From assembly GCF_039542905.1 (NCBI RefSeq), contig NZ_BAABIS010000001.1, positions 6,324,001 to 6,388,000 on the forward strand: 64,000 bases of DNA, in the 5' to 3' direction. Both the position numbers and the translations under genes were made by a program. The DNA comes from Kitasatospora terrestris (GTDB taxonomy: Bacteria; Actinomycetota; Actinomycetes; Streptomycetales; Streptomycetaceae). The notes beneath the pieces were generated by a model. That model was given only the letters and a program-made list of their open reading frames with translations, was not told the DNA's origin and did no database searches. Position 1 is the first letter of the stretch. Each line of letters starts with the position of its first letter. This document shows positions 1 to 9,231 of the stretch, piece after piece.

Positions 1-132
1 CAGCAGCGCGATGAGCGCCCGCAGGTCCGTCGGGTGCAGGCCGTTGCGGGCCGCGAACTCCGCGCCGAGCAGGTCGAACTCGACCGTCACCGCCCGCAGC
101 AGGTGCACCAGTCCCATCTCGGGTTCAGCCAT
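1..132 (-). CDS. MarR-family transcriptional regulator, N-terminal fragment (cut by window edge)
   Basis: Reading leftwards from an ATG at 132 gives 44 residues before the window ends (starts MAEPEMGLVHLLRAV). The piece, including a segment reading NGLHPTDLRALIAL, matches the start of MarR-type winged-helix repressors, where helix 1 is followed by a short helix with the 'TDLRAL' pattern. The wing and recognition helix lie outside the window, so the family call rests on the N-terminus and on context. It is divergent from the alpha/beta hydrolase at 210, and the shared promoter region holds a perfect palindrome (162-176), as expected for a MarR repressor controlling itself and its neighbour. 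Confidence 0.7.
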   Translation of the reverse strand, partial: MAEPEMGLVHLLRAVTVEFDLLGAEFAARNGLHPTDLRALIALL

Positions 133-161
133 TGACGTCCACTCCTCTCGCTCGCCTAGTA

Positions 162-176
162 TCTCGCTCAGCGAGA
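162..176. promoter_or_regulatory. Palindromic operator between MarR gene and hydrolase
   Basis: TCTCGCT-C-AGCGAGA is a perfect 7-bp inverted repeat with a one-base centre. It lies 29 bp upstream of the MarR start on one side and 33 bp upstream of the hydrolase start on the other, so a bound dimer could block both promoters. Seen directly; the link to the adjacent MarR protein is inferred from position. Confidence 0.6.
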
Positions 177-209
177 GAATTGGTCAACGAGCCGCCCCGA
201 GGAGTTCCC

Positions 210-1043
210 GTGTCCGACCGCTTCGCCGCCGCCTACGACGCGCTGCTCGCCCGCTGGCCCGCCGGCACCACCGAGCTGACCGTCCCCACCCCGTACGGGC
301 CGACCCGGGTGCACGCGTACGGCCCGCCGGACGGCAGTCCGCTGGTGCTGCTGCACGGCGGCGGCGCCACCGGCACCGTCTGGTTCGCCAACGCCCCCGC
401 GCTCGGCGCCCGCCACCGCCTGTACGCGGTCGACATCATGGGCGACACCGGCCGCAGCACGCGCGCCGGCCGGCCGCTGCGCACCCCGGCGGACCTCACC
501 GCCTGGCTGGACGCCGTCCTCGACGGCCTCGACCTGCCCGCCACCGCGATCTGCGGCCACTCCTACGGCGCCTGGCTGGCCGCGGTCCACGCCGCGCACG
601 CCCCGCACCGGGTGACCCGGCTGGCGCTGCTCGATCCGACGCAGGTGTTCGCCGGCTTCCGACCCGGGTACCTGCTGCGCGTCCTGCCGGTGCTGCTGCG
701 CCCCACCGAGCGCGGCGTCGGCCGCTACCTGGCCTGGGAGACCCGCGGCTCGGCGCCCGACCCCGAGTGGGCCGAGCTCTACGTCCTGGGCGCCACCCGG
801 CGCCCGCCGGCCCGCCCGGTCACCGGCCGGACCGCCGACCCGGCCGCGCTGACCATGCCGCTGCTGGTGCTGTTCGCCGGCCACAGCCGGACCCACGACG
901 CCGAGCGGACGGCCGCCCGGGCCCGACGGGCCGTCCCGCACGCGGAGGTCGCCGTCCTGCCCGGAGCGACCCACCACGCCCTGCCGACGGCCGCGCCCGG
1001 CGAGCTCGACGACCGCCTGCTCGCCTTCTTCGCCGGGGCCTGA
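210..1043 (+). CDS. alpha/beta-fold hydrolase
   Basis: 277 residues from a GTG at 210. This start is preferred over a TTG at 132 in the same frame because CGAGGAG sits 5 nt upstream of it and because the TTG would place the start inside the divergent gene's start codon. The fold signature is visible: an oxyanion-hole strand LVLLHGGG (about 45-52), a nucleophile elbow GHSYG with Ser118, and a C-terminal PGATHH with the likely catalytic His at 255/256. Asp142 or Asp230 could complete the triad. There is no signal peptide, so it is probably cytoplasmic. The substrate cannot be read from sequence. It is probably repressed by the divergent MarR protein through the palindrome at 162-176. Confidence 0.85.
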   Translation: MSDRFAAAYDALLARWPAGTTELTVPTPYGPTRVHAYGPPDGSPLVLLHGGGATGTVWFANAPALGARHRLYAVDIMGDTGRSTRAGRPLRTPADLTAWLDAVLDGLDLPATAICGHSYGAWLAAVHAAHAPHRVTRLALLDPTQVFAGFRPGYLLRVLPVLLRPTERGVGRYLAWETRGSAPDPEWAELYVLGATRRPPARPVTGRTADPAALTMPLLVLFAGHSRTHDAERTAARARRAVPHAEVAVLPGATHHALPTAAPGELDDRLLAFFAGA

Positions 1044-1058
1044 GCCCCCGGGGAAGGG

Positions 1059-1730
1059 TCAGGCTGCCTTCGGCAGCTCGTTGTACGAGTCCGCGAGCTC
1101 CTGGCCCGACAGGGCGTGGATCGCGGCCATCACCTCGTCGGTGACCTGGCGGCGGGCCTTGGCGGACCGCGCCTGCCCGTGCAGCGCGTCGAAGTGCAGC
1201 GGCTCGCCGAAGCGGACCGTGATCCGGCGGATCCGCGGCAGCTTCCGGCCGACCGGCAGGATCTCGGACGGGCCCTCCAGCGCCACCGGGACGACCGGCA
1301 CGCCCGCGGTCAGCGCGAGCCACGCGACACCGGTCTTGCCCCGGTACAGCCGGCCGTCCAGCGACCGGGTGCCCTCCGGGTAGATGCCGAACGCCTTGCC
1401 GTCCTGGAGGATCTCCAGCGCCTGCTCCAGCGAGGCCGCCGCGGCGCGGATGTCGGTGCGCTCGACCGGCACCGCGTTGATCACGCTGGTGAAGAACGCC
1501 CGGGAGACCGCGCCCTTCACGCCGGTGCCGGTGAAGTACTCGGCCTTCGCCAGGAAGTGCACCTGCCGCGGCGCGGTCAGCGGGATCACCACGCTGTCGA
1601 TGAACGACAGGTGGTTGCTGGCCAGGATCACCCCACCCTTGCGCGGCACGTGCTCCAGGCCCTCGATGACCGGGCGGTAGACCGCCTTCGCCAGCGGCTT
1701 GAGCACGAGCTTCGTGATGAGGTTGAGCAT
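1059..1730 (-). CDS. 1-acyl-sn-glycerol-3-phosphate acyltransferase (PlsC family)
   Basis: 223 residues. The ATG at 1730 is preferred to an upstream in-frame start at 1847 because GGGAGGG precedes it closely and homologues begin near MLNLITK. The acyltransferase signatures are present: HX4D (His40-Leu-Ser-Phe-Ile-Asp45) and EGTRS (119-123), with a hydrophobic N-terminal helix that may associate with the membrane. The family transfers an acyl chain to the sn-2 position of lysophosphatidate during phospholipid synthesis. Actinomycetes carry several paralogues, some acting on other acceptors, so the exact substrate is uncertain. It faces the upstream hydrolase tail to tail and precedes a CDP-glycerol-type polymerase on the same strand, with a 159-bp gap. 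Confidence 0.88.
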   Translation of the reverse strand: MLNLITKLVLKPLAKAVYRPVIEGLEHVPRKGGVILASNHLSFIDSVVIPLTAPRQVHFLAKAEYFTGTGVKGAVSRAFFTSVINAVPVERTDIRAAAASLEQALEILQDGKAFGIYPEGTRSLDGRLYRGKTGVAWLALTAGVPVVPVALEGPSEILPVGRKLPRIRRITVRFGEPLHFDALHGQARSAKARRQVTDEVMAAIHALSGQELADSYNELPKAA

Positions 1731-1889
1731 GGGCCCTCCCTGGCCGGTGTCCTGGCGTGGTTCCTGCGACGCGTCCTGCACATTACGACATCGACCCCGG
1801 AACCCGTCCACTCCCACAGGCCGCGCCCGGGCTGCGATTCTCGTCACTTTCCGTACGCCGCCCCTCGCGGACCGGGACCGCCCGGGCCG

Positions 1890-4076
1890 CTACTTGCGGA
1901 TCGGGAACACCCGGCTGACCACCCGCTCCGCGGCCCGGCCGTCGTCCCACGGGCAGAACCGCTCGCGGAACCGCGCCCGCAGTCCCGGCTCCGGGTCGCC
2001 CGCCCGCAGCGCCTCGGCCAGCTCGTCGAGCCCGGTGGCGACCGGGCCGGGCGGCTCGGCCGGCAGGTCGAGGTAGACGCCGTGCTGCTGCCGGTACTCC
2101 TCCCAGTCCGGCGCGTGGACCGCGATCGGCCGGTCCAGCACCGCGAAGTCGAACATCGCCGGGGAGTAGTCGGTGACCAGCGCGTCCGCCGCCAGGTAGA
2201 GGTCCTCCACCACGGGGTGCTCCGAGACGTCCCGCAGCACCGCCGCCTCCCGGTCGGCGGCCGGCCGGCCCGCGCCCGTGCCGGTGCCGCCGCCGGGGTC
2301 GCGGACCAGGAGCGTGCACCCGGGGCCGAGGCGCCGGGCGAGCTCCGCCAGGTCCAGCGGCTCGGGACAAGTGCTCCAGGGCTCGCGGCGGACCGGCGCG
2401 TACAGCACGGTGCGCTGGCCCGGCGCGACGCCCAGGCGGCGCCGCGCCTCGGCGCAGTCCTCGGCGGTGGCCTGCACCAGGCGGTCGTTGCGCGGGTAGC
2501 CGGTCTCCAGCAGCTGGTAGTCGCCCGGGAACGCCTTGCTGAACACCGCGCTGGCGTGCGGGTTCGGCGACACCAGGAAGTCCCAGCGCGCCACGCCCTC
2601 CAGCAGCCGCTCGAAGTCCGTCCCGGCGGCGGCCTCCGGCCGGTCCCGCAGGTCCGTCCCGGTCAGCTTCAGCGGCGTGCCGTGCTGGGTCTGCACGTGC
2701 ACGCTGCCGGGCCGCTTCACCATGGTGTGCGGGAAGTTGACGTTGTTGACGAAGTACGTCGCGGTGGCCATCACCCGCAGGTACGCCGGGGTGTTGACGA
2801 TCACGTACGGCACCCCGGGCGGCAGCGCCCGGGCCCGCTCGCGGTTCTCCACCACCCACACCCCGCGGATCTGCGGGGCCAGCTCCCTGGCCTTCTCGTA
2901 GATCGCCGCCGGGTTGCAGGCGTAGTCGCGCTGCCAGTACGCGGCGTACACCGCCAGGTCCGGGTCGAGCGGCAGCCGCCGGAAGGTGTTGTACGCGGTG
3001 TAGCGCGCGCCGCTGCGCACCACCTTCCGCACCCCTGGGCCGACCGCGAGCGCCGAACGCTTCACCGCGCCGGGCAGCCGCCCCCCGCGCCGGAGCTCGC
3101 CGTAGGCCACCTGCGACCCCCGGGCGGCCAGCCGGTACTGGACGCCGCGCACCCCGGACGGGAAGCGGTAGCCGGCCGGCCGGTGCCGGGCGAAGTGGTC
3201 GGTGATCCGGCGGAAGAACTCCGGCCGCATCTCGACCGGGACCAGCCCGGGGGTGTCGTAGACGGTCAGCGCCTGCTTCACCGTGCGGTCGAAGACCAGG
3301 GTCCGCAGCGCGGCCGCCTGCTCGTCGCGGTCCAGGAAGGCGAAGATCGCGTCGTACTGGGCGAAGGCGTCGGCGTGCTTGGGGGAGGCGGTCGCGGTGA
3401 TCGCGCCGGGGCGGCCGCGCCGGTAGTAATAGCAGACGCGGTCCAGGTAGCGGAGCCGGGCGGCGGACAGCAGCAGCGGGTAGGTGACCGAGATGTCCTC
3501 GTAGTAGCCGCGCCCGAAGGCGACGCCCAGGCCCTGCAGGTGCTCGCGGCGCATCACCTTGTTCCACACCGACAGCACGCTGTTGAACAGCGCCGGGTGC
3601 TCGGCGGCGGTGCAGCCGTGCTCCAGCGGGGAGCCGGCCAGCACCCGGCGCCACGGGTTGGGCTCGGTGGTGCCGTCGTTGTAGACGTGGGTGAAGCCGG
3701 TCAGCAGGACGTCCGCCGGGCCCTCGGGGCGGGCCTCCTCGGCGCGCAGCTCGGCGAGCAGGGCGTCCAGGGTGCCCTCGGGCAGCCAGTCGTCGCTGTC
3801 GACGAACCACACGTAGCGACCGGTGGCCTCGGCCAGCCCGACCTCGCGGGCGCCGCCCAGGCCCTGGTTGACGGTGAGGTGCAGGACCCGCATCCGCTCG
3901 TCCCGCTCGGCGTACGCGTCCAGGATCGCCCCGCAGCCGTCGGGGGAGAGGTCGTCGACCGCGATCAGTTCCAGCTCGCCCGGTGCGGCGGTGTCGGCCC
4001 GCAAGGAGTCCAGGCACTGCGGGAGGAAGCGCTCGACGCCGTGGACCGGCAGGACAATGCTGAGCAGGGGACTCAC
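1890..4076 (-). CDS. Bifunctional GT2 glycosyltransferase / CDP-glycerol glycerophosphotransferase (teichoic-acid type)
   Basis: 728 residues, two domains. Residues 1-230 are a family 2 glycosyltransferase: a SIVLPVHG opening strand, DDLSPDG at 41-47 and the metal-binding DSDD at 93-96. Residues 370-720 are a CDP-glycerol (poly)glycerophosphotransferase like TagF: QHGTPLK at 464-470, LYAPVRR near 558 and the VTDYSPAMFDF block at 634-644. The family polymerises glycerol-phosphate or other polyol-phosphate units into wall teichoic-acid-like polymers at the inner face of the membrane. Actinobacteria often encode this fused architecture. The real polymer and donor are not deducible. The gene stands alone with a long, AT-richer upstream region. 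Confidence 0.9.
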   Translation of the reverse strand: MSPLLSIVLPVHGVERFLPQCLDSLRADTAAPGELELIAVDDLSPDGCGAILDAYAERDERMRVLHLTVNQGLGGAREVGLAEATGRYVWFVDSDDWLPEGTLDALLAELRAEEARPEGPADVLLTGFTHVYNDGTTEPNPWRRVLAGSPLEHGCTAAEHPALFNSVLSVWNKVMRREHLQGLGVAFGRGYYEDISVTYPLLLSAARLRYLDRVCYYYRRGRPGAITATASPKHADAFAQYDAIFAFLDRDEQAAALRTLVFDRTVKQALTVYDTPGLVPVEMRPEFFRRITDHFARHRPAGYRFPSGVRGVQYRLAARGSQVAYGELRRGGRLPGAVKRSALAVGPGVRKVVRSGARYTAYNTFRRLPLDPDLAVYAAYWQRDYACNPAAIYEKARELAPQIRGVWVVENRERARALPPGVPYVIVNTPAYLRVMATATYFVNNVNFPHTMVKRPGSVHVQTQHGTPLKLTGTDLRDRPEAAAGTDFERLLEGVARWDFLVSPNPHASAVFSKAFPGDYQLLETGYPRNDRLVQATAEDCAEARRRLGVAPGQRTVLYAPVRREPWSTCPEPLDLAELARRLGPGCTLLVRDPGGGTGTGAGRPAADREAAVLRDVSEHPVVEDLYLAADALVTDYSPAMFDFAVLDRPIAVHAPDWEEYRQQHGVYLDLPAEPPGPVATGLDELAEALRAGDPEPGLRARFRERFCPWDDGRAAERVVSRVFPIRK

Positions 4077-4672
4077 GTGCGTTCACTCCGCGAAGGGATG
4101 CCGGATCACCCGGTGGGGCGGCCGGGCACGCACACTCTACCGAGCGGGCACAAGGGGGGCCGGGAGCGGAGAACGCGCTGCCGGGGCCGGAAAACGCGAC
4201 CGCCGGTGCCGCGCCGTGCGAGCGGCGGCACCGGCAGTCCGGTTTGGCGGTTCGGCCGACCCTCAACGACCTCCCGCCGGTCCGTCCATCACCTCGGAGT
4301 CGGGCCGCCGCAGCGTCGAGACGGCCGGACAGTGACTCACTGTGATGGCGGAAGTACACACATGGATGATCTGTTCATCATTCAAACCATCCGGACGACG
4401 GTTCTCCGGGGGGTGGCCCGGAATCCCGTGTCGTTATAGATATTGCTTGGAGGTTACGGCCACGTCAATCCCTCGCTTGTGTTCACTTCCTGAAGGGAAG
4501 GCTGTGCGCAGCAACCGATGCGCACTCGTGACCGATTCCATCGTCATCTGGTGGAGTGTCAGTTCTCCGGCCACGATACGGTGGCAGAACATCAGGACGG
4601 TTGCGCGAAGGCCGTCCCACACGGATAGTCTTCGCCTCACGGCCCTGGCGCCTCGTAGGGGTGGGAATACGG
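4077..4672. other. 596-bp intergenic region with AT-rich core and small hairpin
   Basis: No convincing gene. Roughly 4340-4620 is clearly less GC-rich than its surroundings and contains stop codons on the plus strand. A perfect 7-bp inverted repeat (GTGCGCA, 8-nt loop, TGCGCAC) lies at 4504-4525. The region must hold the promoters of the divergent genes at 4076 (minus) and 4673 (plus). A 68-codon open frame on the minus strand (4434-4640) has no codon bias typical of this genome and is not called. Confidence 0.5.
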
Positions 4673-4957
4673 ATGGAACACATGCAAGTGCGGGCCCGGC
4701 CCCGCGTGCCGGCGGTCCAGTGCGGCGTCGGTACGACCGGCCGCCGGATCGAGCGGCACCTCGCCGTGCTCGGCGCGCCCGCGGTCTCCGCGGTGGACAC
4801 GGCCGAGGCCCTCGGCCTGATACGGGAGCTGACCCCGCGCGGCCCGGTGGCCGCCGGATCCGGCAGCCCCGCGGCGGCCCGCCGCCGCACGGCCCGGGTC
4901 TCGCTGATCGCGCCGCTCCGCCGGCTCAAGCGCAGCCTCTTCGGCAGCCGCGGCTAG
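4673..4957 (+). CDS. Small conserved hypothetical protein
   Basis: 94 residues from ATG 4673; a second ATG nine bases later is an alternative start. No enzymatic motif is visible. The middle part reads as a helical segment (GRRIERHLAVLG) and the C-terminus is strongly basic (RRLKRSLFGSR). Third-position GC is high, as in neighbouring real genes, and a strong hairpin terminator follows at 4979-5009, which supports expression. It resembles short uncharacterised proteins I associate with streptomycetes, but I cannot assign a function. Confidence 0.6.
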   Translation: MEHMQVRARPRVPAVQCGVGTTGRRIERHLAVLGAPAVSAVDTAEALGLIRELTPRGPVAAGSGSPAAARRRTARVSLIAPLRRLKRSLFGSRG

Positions 4958-4978
4958 CCCGGCGGCGCGGGGAACGGC

Positions 4979-5009
4979 GACCCGATGGACCGACCAGGTC
5001 CATCGGGTC
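4979..5009 (+). terminator. Hairpin terminator
   Basis: Perfect 13-bp inverted repeat (4979-4991 with 4997-5009, 5-nt loop) beginning 22 bp after the stop of the preceding small gene. There is no long T-run, which is usual for actinomycete terminators. Confidence 0.75.
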
Positions 5010-5115
5010 CTACGCGTGTCCGGAGCCGGCCGTCCTCGTCCCGCGTCCCGGAGCCCGCCCCCCGGACGGCGGCGCTTGTCAAGAGGGCCGCTGACGATGG
5101 GTCAGGATGGACACC

Positions 5116-5541
5116 ATGGTCGACACCACCTTCCACTCCCGGACCCTCGAGATCACCACCGGCACCACCGAGGTCGCCCTCGACATCACCGAACGCTGCG
5201 ACTCCTTCCTCACCACGGCGGCCGGCGGACGCGACGGCCTGCTCAACGTCTTCGTCCCGCACGCCACCGCCGGGATCGCCGTGATCGAGACCGGCGCCGG
5301 CAGTGACGACGACCTGCTCGCCACCCTGCGCGACCTGCTGCCCGCCGACGGCCGCTGGCAGCACCGCCACGGCACCCCCGGCCACGGCCGCGACCACGTC
5401 CTGCCCGGCCTCGTCGCGCCGCACGCCACCCTCCCGGTGATCAACGGCCGGCTCGCCCTCGGCATCTGGCAGTCCGTGGTCCTGATCGACACCAACGGCG
5501 ACAACCCGCGCCGCACCGTCCGGCTGTCCTTCCTCGGCTGA
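5116..5541 (+). CDS. YjbQ-family (UPF0047) protein, secondary thiamine-phosphate synthase-like
   Basis: 141 residues from ATG 5116, with AGGATGG 7-13 nt upstream; an ATG at 5107 is an alternative adding three residues. Family hallmarks are FVPHATAGI in the first half and the conserved GHGRDHVLPGLVAPHATLPV-type stretch with clustered histidines, ending in QSVVLIDTNGD-type strands. These proteins form small trimers with a conserved His/Asp pocket. Weak thiamine-phosphate synthase activity has been reported for some members, but the physiological role is open. It is a single-gene unit between two strong hairpins (4979-5009 and 5590-5634). Confidence 0.85.
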   Translation: MVDTTFHSRTLEITTGTTEVALDITERCDSFLTTAAGGRDGLLNVFVPHATAGIAVIETGAGSDDDLLATLRDLLPADGRWQHRHGTPGHGRDHVLPGLVAPHATLPVINGRLALGIWQSVVLIDTNGDNPRRTVRLSFLG

Positions 5542-5589
5542 CCCGGCCCCGGCTGACCCGGCCGCGCCCCGCGGGCCCGCCCCGTGCGT

Positions 5590-5634
5590 CCCGGTCCGCC
5601 CGCCCCGGTGATTGCCCGGGGCGGGCGGACCGGG
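5590..5634 (+). terminator. Strong 19-bp hairpin after the YjbQ gene
   Basis: Perfect 19-bp stem (5590-5608 with 5616-5634) and 7-nt loop. It ends only 13 bp before the next ATG (5648), so it could also affect initiation of the following small gene if transcripts read through. Confidence 0.8.
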
Positions 5635-5647
5635 GTATCACTGCGGT

Positions 5648-5869
5648 ATGGCAGCGGACCGGCACACCGAACAGACCCCGGCATGCGACCTCGCACCCGA
5701 CGGCGAGACCGCCGTCCGCGGGCTCACCCACGACCCGGCCGCGACCGGACCACGCGCCGACTGCGTCCTGTGCGGCGAACCCACCGAGTACCCCGCCGAC
5801 CGGGCCGGCAGCACCCTCTGCCCCGTCTGCACCTGGCAGCAGGCCCAGCGGATCGCCTGCTCCGGCTGA
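5648..5869 (+). CDS. Small zinc-ribbon-like protein with two CxxC motifs
   Basis: 73 residues from ATG 5648. The C-terminal half carries CVLCG and CPVC spaced 19 residues apart, followed by WQQAQRIACSG, a pattern fitting a zinc ribbon. No Shine-Dalgarno sequence is obvious, and the hairpin of 5590-5634 lies immediately upstream. Short two-CxxC proteins of this kind are common in streptomycetes with unknown function. Metal binding is an inference from cysteine spacing. It converges on sbcC, whose stop is only 5 bp beyond this gene's stop. Confidence 0.65.
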   Translation: MAADRHTEQTPACDLAPDGETAVRGLTHDPAATGPRADCVLCGEPTEYPADRAGSTLCPVCTWQQAQRIACSG

Positions 5870-5873
5870 CGCC

Positions 5874-8800
5874 CTACGCGTGCTCGCGCCCCGCCAGCTG
5901 CAGGGTCGATCCGTGCCGCTGCTTGCGGACCAGCAGCTGCGAGGGGATCCGGGAGCGCAGATCGGCGACGTGGCTGACGATCCCCACCGCGCGGTCCCGC
6001 TCGCGCAGCCCGTCCAGCACGTCCATGACCTCCTCCAGGGTGTGCTCGTCCAGGCTGCCGAAACCCTCGTCGATGAACAGCGTGTCCAGCGGCATGCCGC
6101 CCGCCTCGTCGGTCACCACGTCGGCCAGGCCCAGGGCCAGCGCCAGCGAGGCGAAGAAGCTCTCACCGCCGGACAGCGTCGCCGTGTCCCGCTCGCTGCC
6201 CGTCCACGCGTCCACCACCCGCAGCGACAGCCCCGAACGCTTGTTGCCCGCCACCACGCCGTCACTGTGCACCAGCGTGTACCGTCCGCCGGACATCCGG
6301 ACCAGCCGGTCGCTCGCCGCCGCCGCCACCTGCTCCAGCCGCGCCGCCAGCACGTACGACTCCAGCCGCATCCGCAGCGCGTTCTCCGCCGGGGCGCCCG
6401 CCAGCAGCCCCGCCAGCCGGCTGATCCGGCCGAACCGCTCCAACGCGGGCGCCAGCTCCGCCGCCAGCACCGCCAGGCCGTGGCCGATCCGGGCCAGCGC
6501 CGCACACCGCTCCGCCGCCGCCCGCTCCGCCGCCGACGCCCGCCGCAAGCGGTCGGTCGCCCGCTCCTGCGCGGCCAGCGCCGCCACCGGATCCGCCGTC
6601 GGCGCCGCCGCCGCGGCCACCAGCTCCGGCTCCGTGAGCAACGCCTGCGCACGGGACAGCGCCGCGTGCACCCGATCCAGCCGGAGCCGCAGCCGCTCCC
6701 GCTCCTCGGCGGGCAGCACGGCCGCCGCCGCCTCCGCCGGACCGGCGAACCCCGCCGCCAGCGCCTCCCGCTCCACCCCGCGCTCCGCCGCCGCCAGCTG
6801 CGCCGCCGCCTCCTCGGACGCCCGGGCCGCCGCCAGCGTCACCGCCACCGCCTCCGTCAGCGAGGTCAGCGCCGCCAGCCGCGCCGCCACCGACGGCGCG
6901 TCACCCCGGGCCGCCGCGAGCCGGTCGGCCAACTCCTCCCGCTCCGCCACCAGCTGCTGCAGGCGGGCGGTCAGCGCCGCACTCCGCTCACCGGCCTGCT
7001 GGAGCCGCTCCCCGCGGTGCTGCCGCTCCCGCTCCAGCAGCCCGATCCGCTGGGCGACCGCGCCCAGCGCGTCCGCCGCCCGCAACGCGACCCGGCGCTC
7101 CGCGTCCACCTCCGCCAGCGCCGCCGACAGCTCCGCGACCCCGCGGTCGCCCGCCGCGGAGGCCGCCGCCGCCTCGTCGATCCGCAGCGCGGTCAGCGCC
7201 GACTCCGCCGCCGCCAGCCGCTCCTCCGCCGCGCGCTGCTCGGCGCGGGCCCGCTCCTCGTCCCGCGCCGTCACCTGACCGCCGGTCGGCTCCGCCGGAG
7301 CCGGATGCTCCGCCGAACCGCACACCCGGCACGGCTCACCCCCGACCAGCTGCGCCGCCAGCTCCGCGGCCATGCCCGCCAGGCGGCGCTCCTGCAGGTC
7401 GAGCGTCCGGGCCCGGGCGTCCTGCGCGGCGTGCCGCAGGTCCAGCACCGCCCGGTCCGCCCGCTCGACCTCGGCGCGCAGCCCGTCCCGGCGCTGGGCC
7501 GCCGCCAGCCGGCCCGACAGCTCGGCGCGGTGCGCGTCCAGCCGCTCCACCTGGGCCTCGGCGGCGCGGGCCACCTCCTGCTCCTCGTGCAAGGCCTTCG
7601 ACCGGCCGTCGAAGTCGACCAGCCAGTCCTGCGCCTCCTCCGCCAGCTCCTCCGCCCGCGCCCGCTCGGCCGCCAGCTCCTCCTGCTCGCGGCCCAGCCG
7701 CCCGTACCGCGCCTCGTCCGCGAGCGCCGCCTCCAGCCGCCCGCACGCCTCCCGCAGCCGCCGCTCCTCGGCCGCCAACTCCGCCACCCCGCCCCGGGCC
7801 GGCCCCCCCGGCACCGCCCGGAGCCGCGTCCCCGGCCGGCGCGGCCGGGTCCGCCGGGAGGGCCGGCCGGCCGCCCTGCGGCGCAGCCGAGCCGTCGGCA
7901 GGGCGGCGGTCGCCGGGGTACCCGCCGCTGTCGGTCTGCGGCCCGCTCCCCGCGGGTCCGTCGCCCGGGCACGCGTCGTCGGGACCGGCGGGGTGCCCGT
8001 GCCCCCCGGGCCACGTGCCGCCCCCGCGGTCGGCCCGCTGCCGGTCCGCCGACGGACGTGTCCCGCCGGGGCGGGCCCGGGGTGCGTCGTCCGTCCCGGG
8101 GCCGTGCCACGGGGCGTGGCCGCCCGCCCCGACCGGCGGGGTGCCGGTCAGGGCGGCGAGGGCGGTGCGGTGGCGGTGCTCGGTGGTGCGGGCGGTGCGG
8201 TGCGCGGTCGCCGCGGCGTCGCGGATGCGCAGGACCGCCTCGACGCCGACCGCGGCCTGGGCGGCGGCGAGGCGGGACCGCTCGCCGTCGAGGGCGTGCG
8301 CGGCGTCCGCCTGCAGGCGGGCCTCGACCGCCGCGGCGCGGTACCGCTGCTGCCGCTCGGCGAGGGCGGTCTGCGCCTCGCGGTGCCGCTGCGCGGCGTC
8401 GTGCTCGTGTTCCGCCAGGGCGACCGCCTCGCGGGCGACGGCGAGCCGCTCGGCGGCGCCGCCGCGCAGGACCGCGGCCCACCCGAGGACGGCGTCCGCC
8501 GGGGCGTCCTCCGCGTCGGGCCACAGCTCGGCGGCCTCCTCGGCCGCGGGGCCGGCGGCCTCCTCGGCCCGCCCGGCGAGGTCCCGCAGGCGCAGCCGCC
8601 CCTCGCGGACGGCACCGTCCTGTCGCAGGCGCTGCTCGGCGAGCCACTTCTCCAGCAGGTCGAAGCGCCGGGTGTCGAAGAGCCGCCCGAGGAGTTCGGC
8701 GCGCTGCTTGGTGTCGGCGCGCAGGAAACGCGCGAAGTCGCCCTGGGGAAGCAGGACGACCTGGCAGAACTGCTCGCGGCTCATGCCGATCAGCTGGTGG

Positions 8801-9231
8801 AGCTCCTCACCGGCCTCCTGGTGCGAGCGGCTGAGGGCCTGCCAGCCGGCCGGCCCGCCGGCCGGGTCGGGCAGCCACTCGCGCAGCAGGGTCTGCGCCT
8901 TCTCGACGGTGTACCCGGTGCCGCGCTTCTTCGGCCGGAGCTGCTCGGGGCTGCGGGTGATCTCCAGTCGGCGGCTGCCGAGGGTGACGTCGAGGGTGAC
9001 GCGGGTGAGCCGGTCGGGGTCGGCGTGGTCGCTGCGCAGCGGGTTGCCGCGGCGGGCGCCGGGGACCTCGCCGTACAGGGCGTAGCAGACGGCGTCGAGG
9101 ACGCTGCTCTTGCCGGCGCCGGTGGCGCCGCGGAGCAGGAACAGCCCGCTGTCGGCGAGCCGGTCGAAGTCGACCTCCTCGGTGCCGGCGAACGGGCCGA
9201 ACGCGGTCAGGGTCAGCCGGTGCAGCCTCAT
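5874..9231 (-). pseudogene. sbcC: sbcC, SMC-like nuclease subunit, frameshifted as read
   Basis: The ATG at 9231 overlaps the sbcD stop as ATGA. The first frame (9231 to about 7810) has Walker A GATGAGKSS at 35-43, the AAA+ lobe and a coiled coil, then about 115 Pro/Gly/Asp-rich residues. The rest of the protein continues in another frame (about 7808 to 5874): second coiled coil, zinc hook CRVC (near 7330), ABC signature LSGGES and Walker B TLFIDEGFG. The switch falls on seven G (minus strand, 7803-7809); removing one G restores a single frame. With SbcD the intact protein would trim DNA ends and hairpins. Either a homopolymer sequencing error or a genuine disruption is possible. Confidence 0.85.

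Noticed and set aside
1116..4439. 1107-codon open frame on the plus strand
   Set aside because: Antisense shadow of the acyltransferase and GT2/CDP-glycerol genes; Arg/Gly/His-rich with no domain pattern. Long empty frames are expected at this GC content.
4434..4640. 68-codon minus-strand frame in the AT-rich region
   Set aside because: No high third-position GC, no family resemblance and no clear ribosome site.
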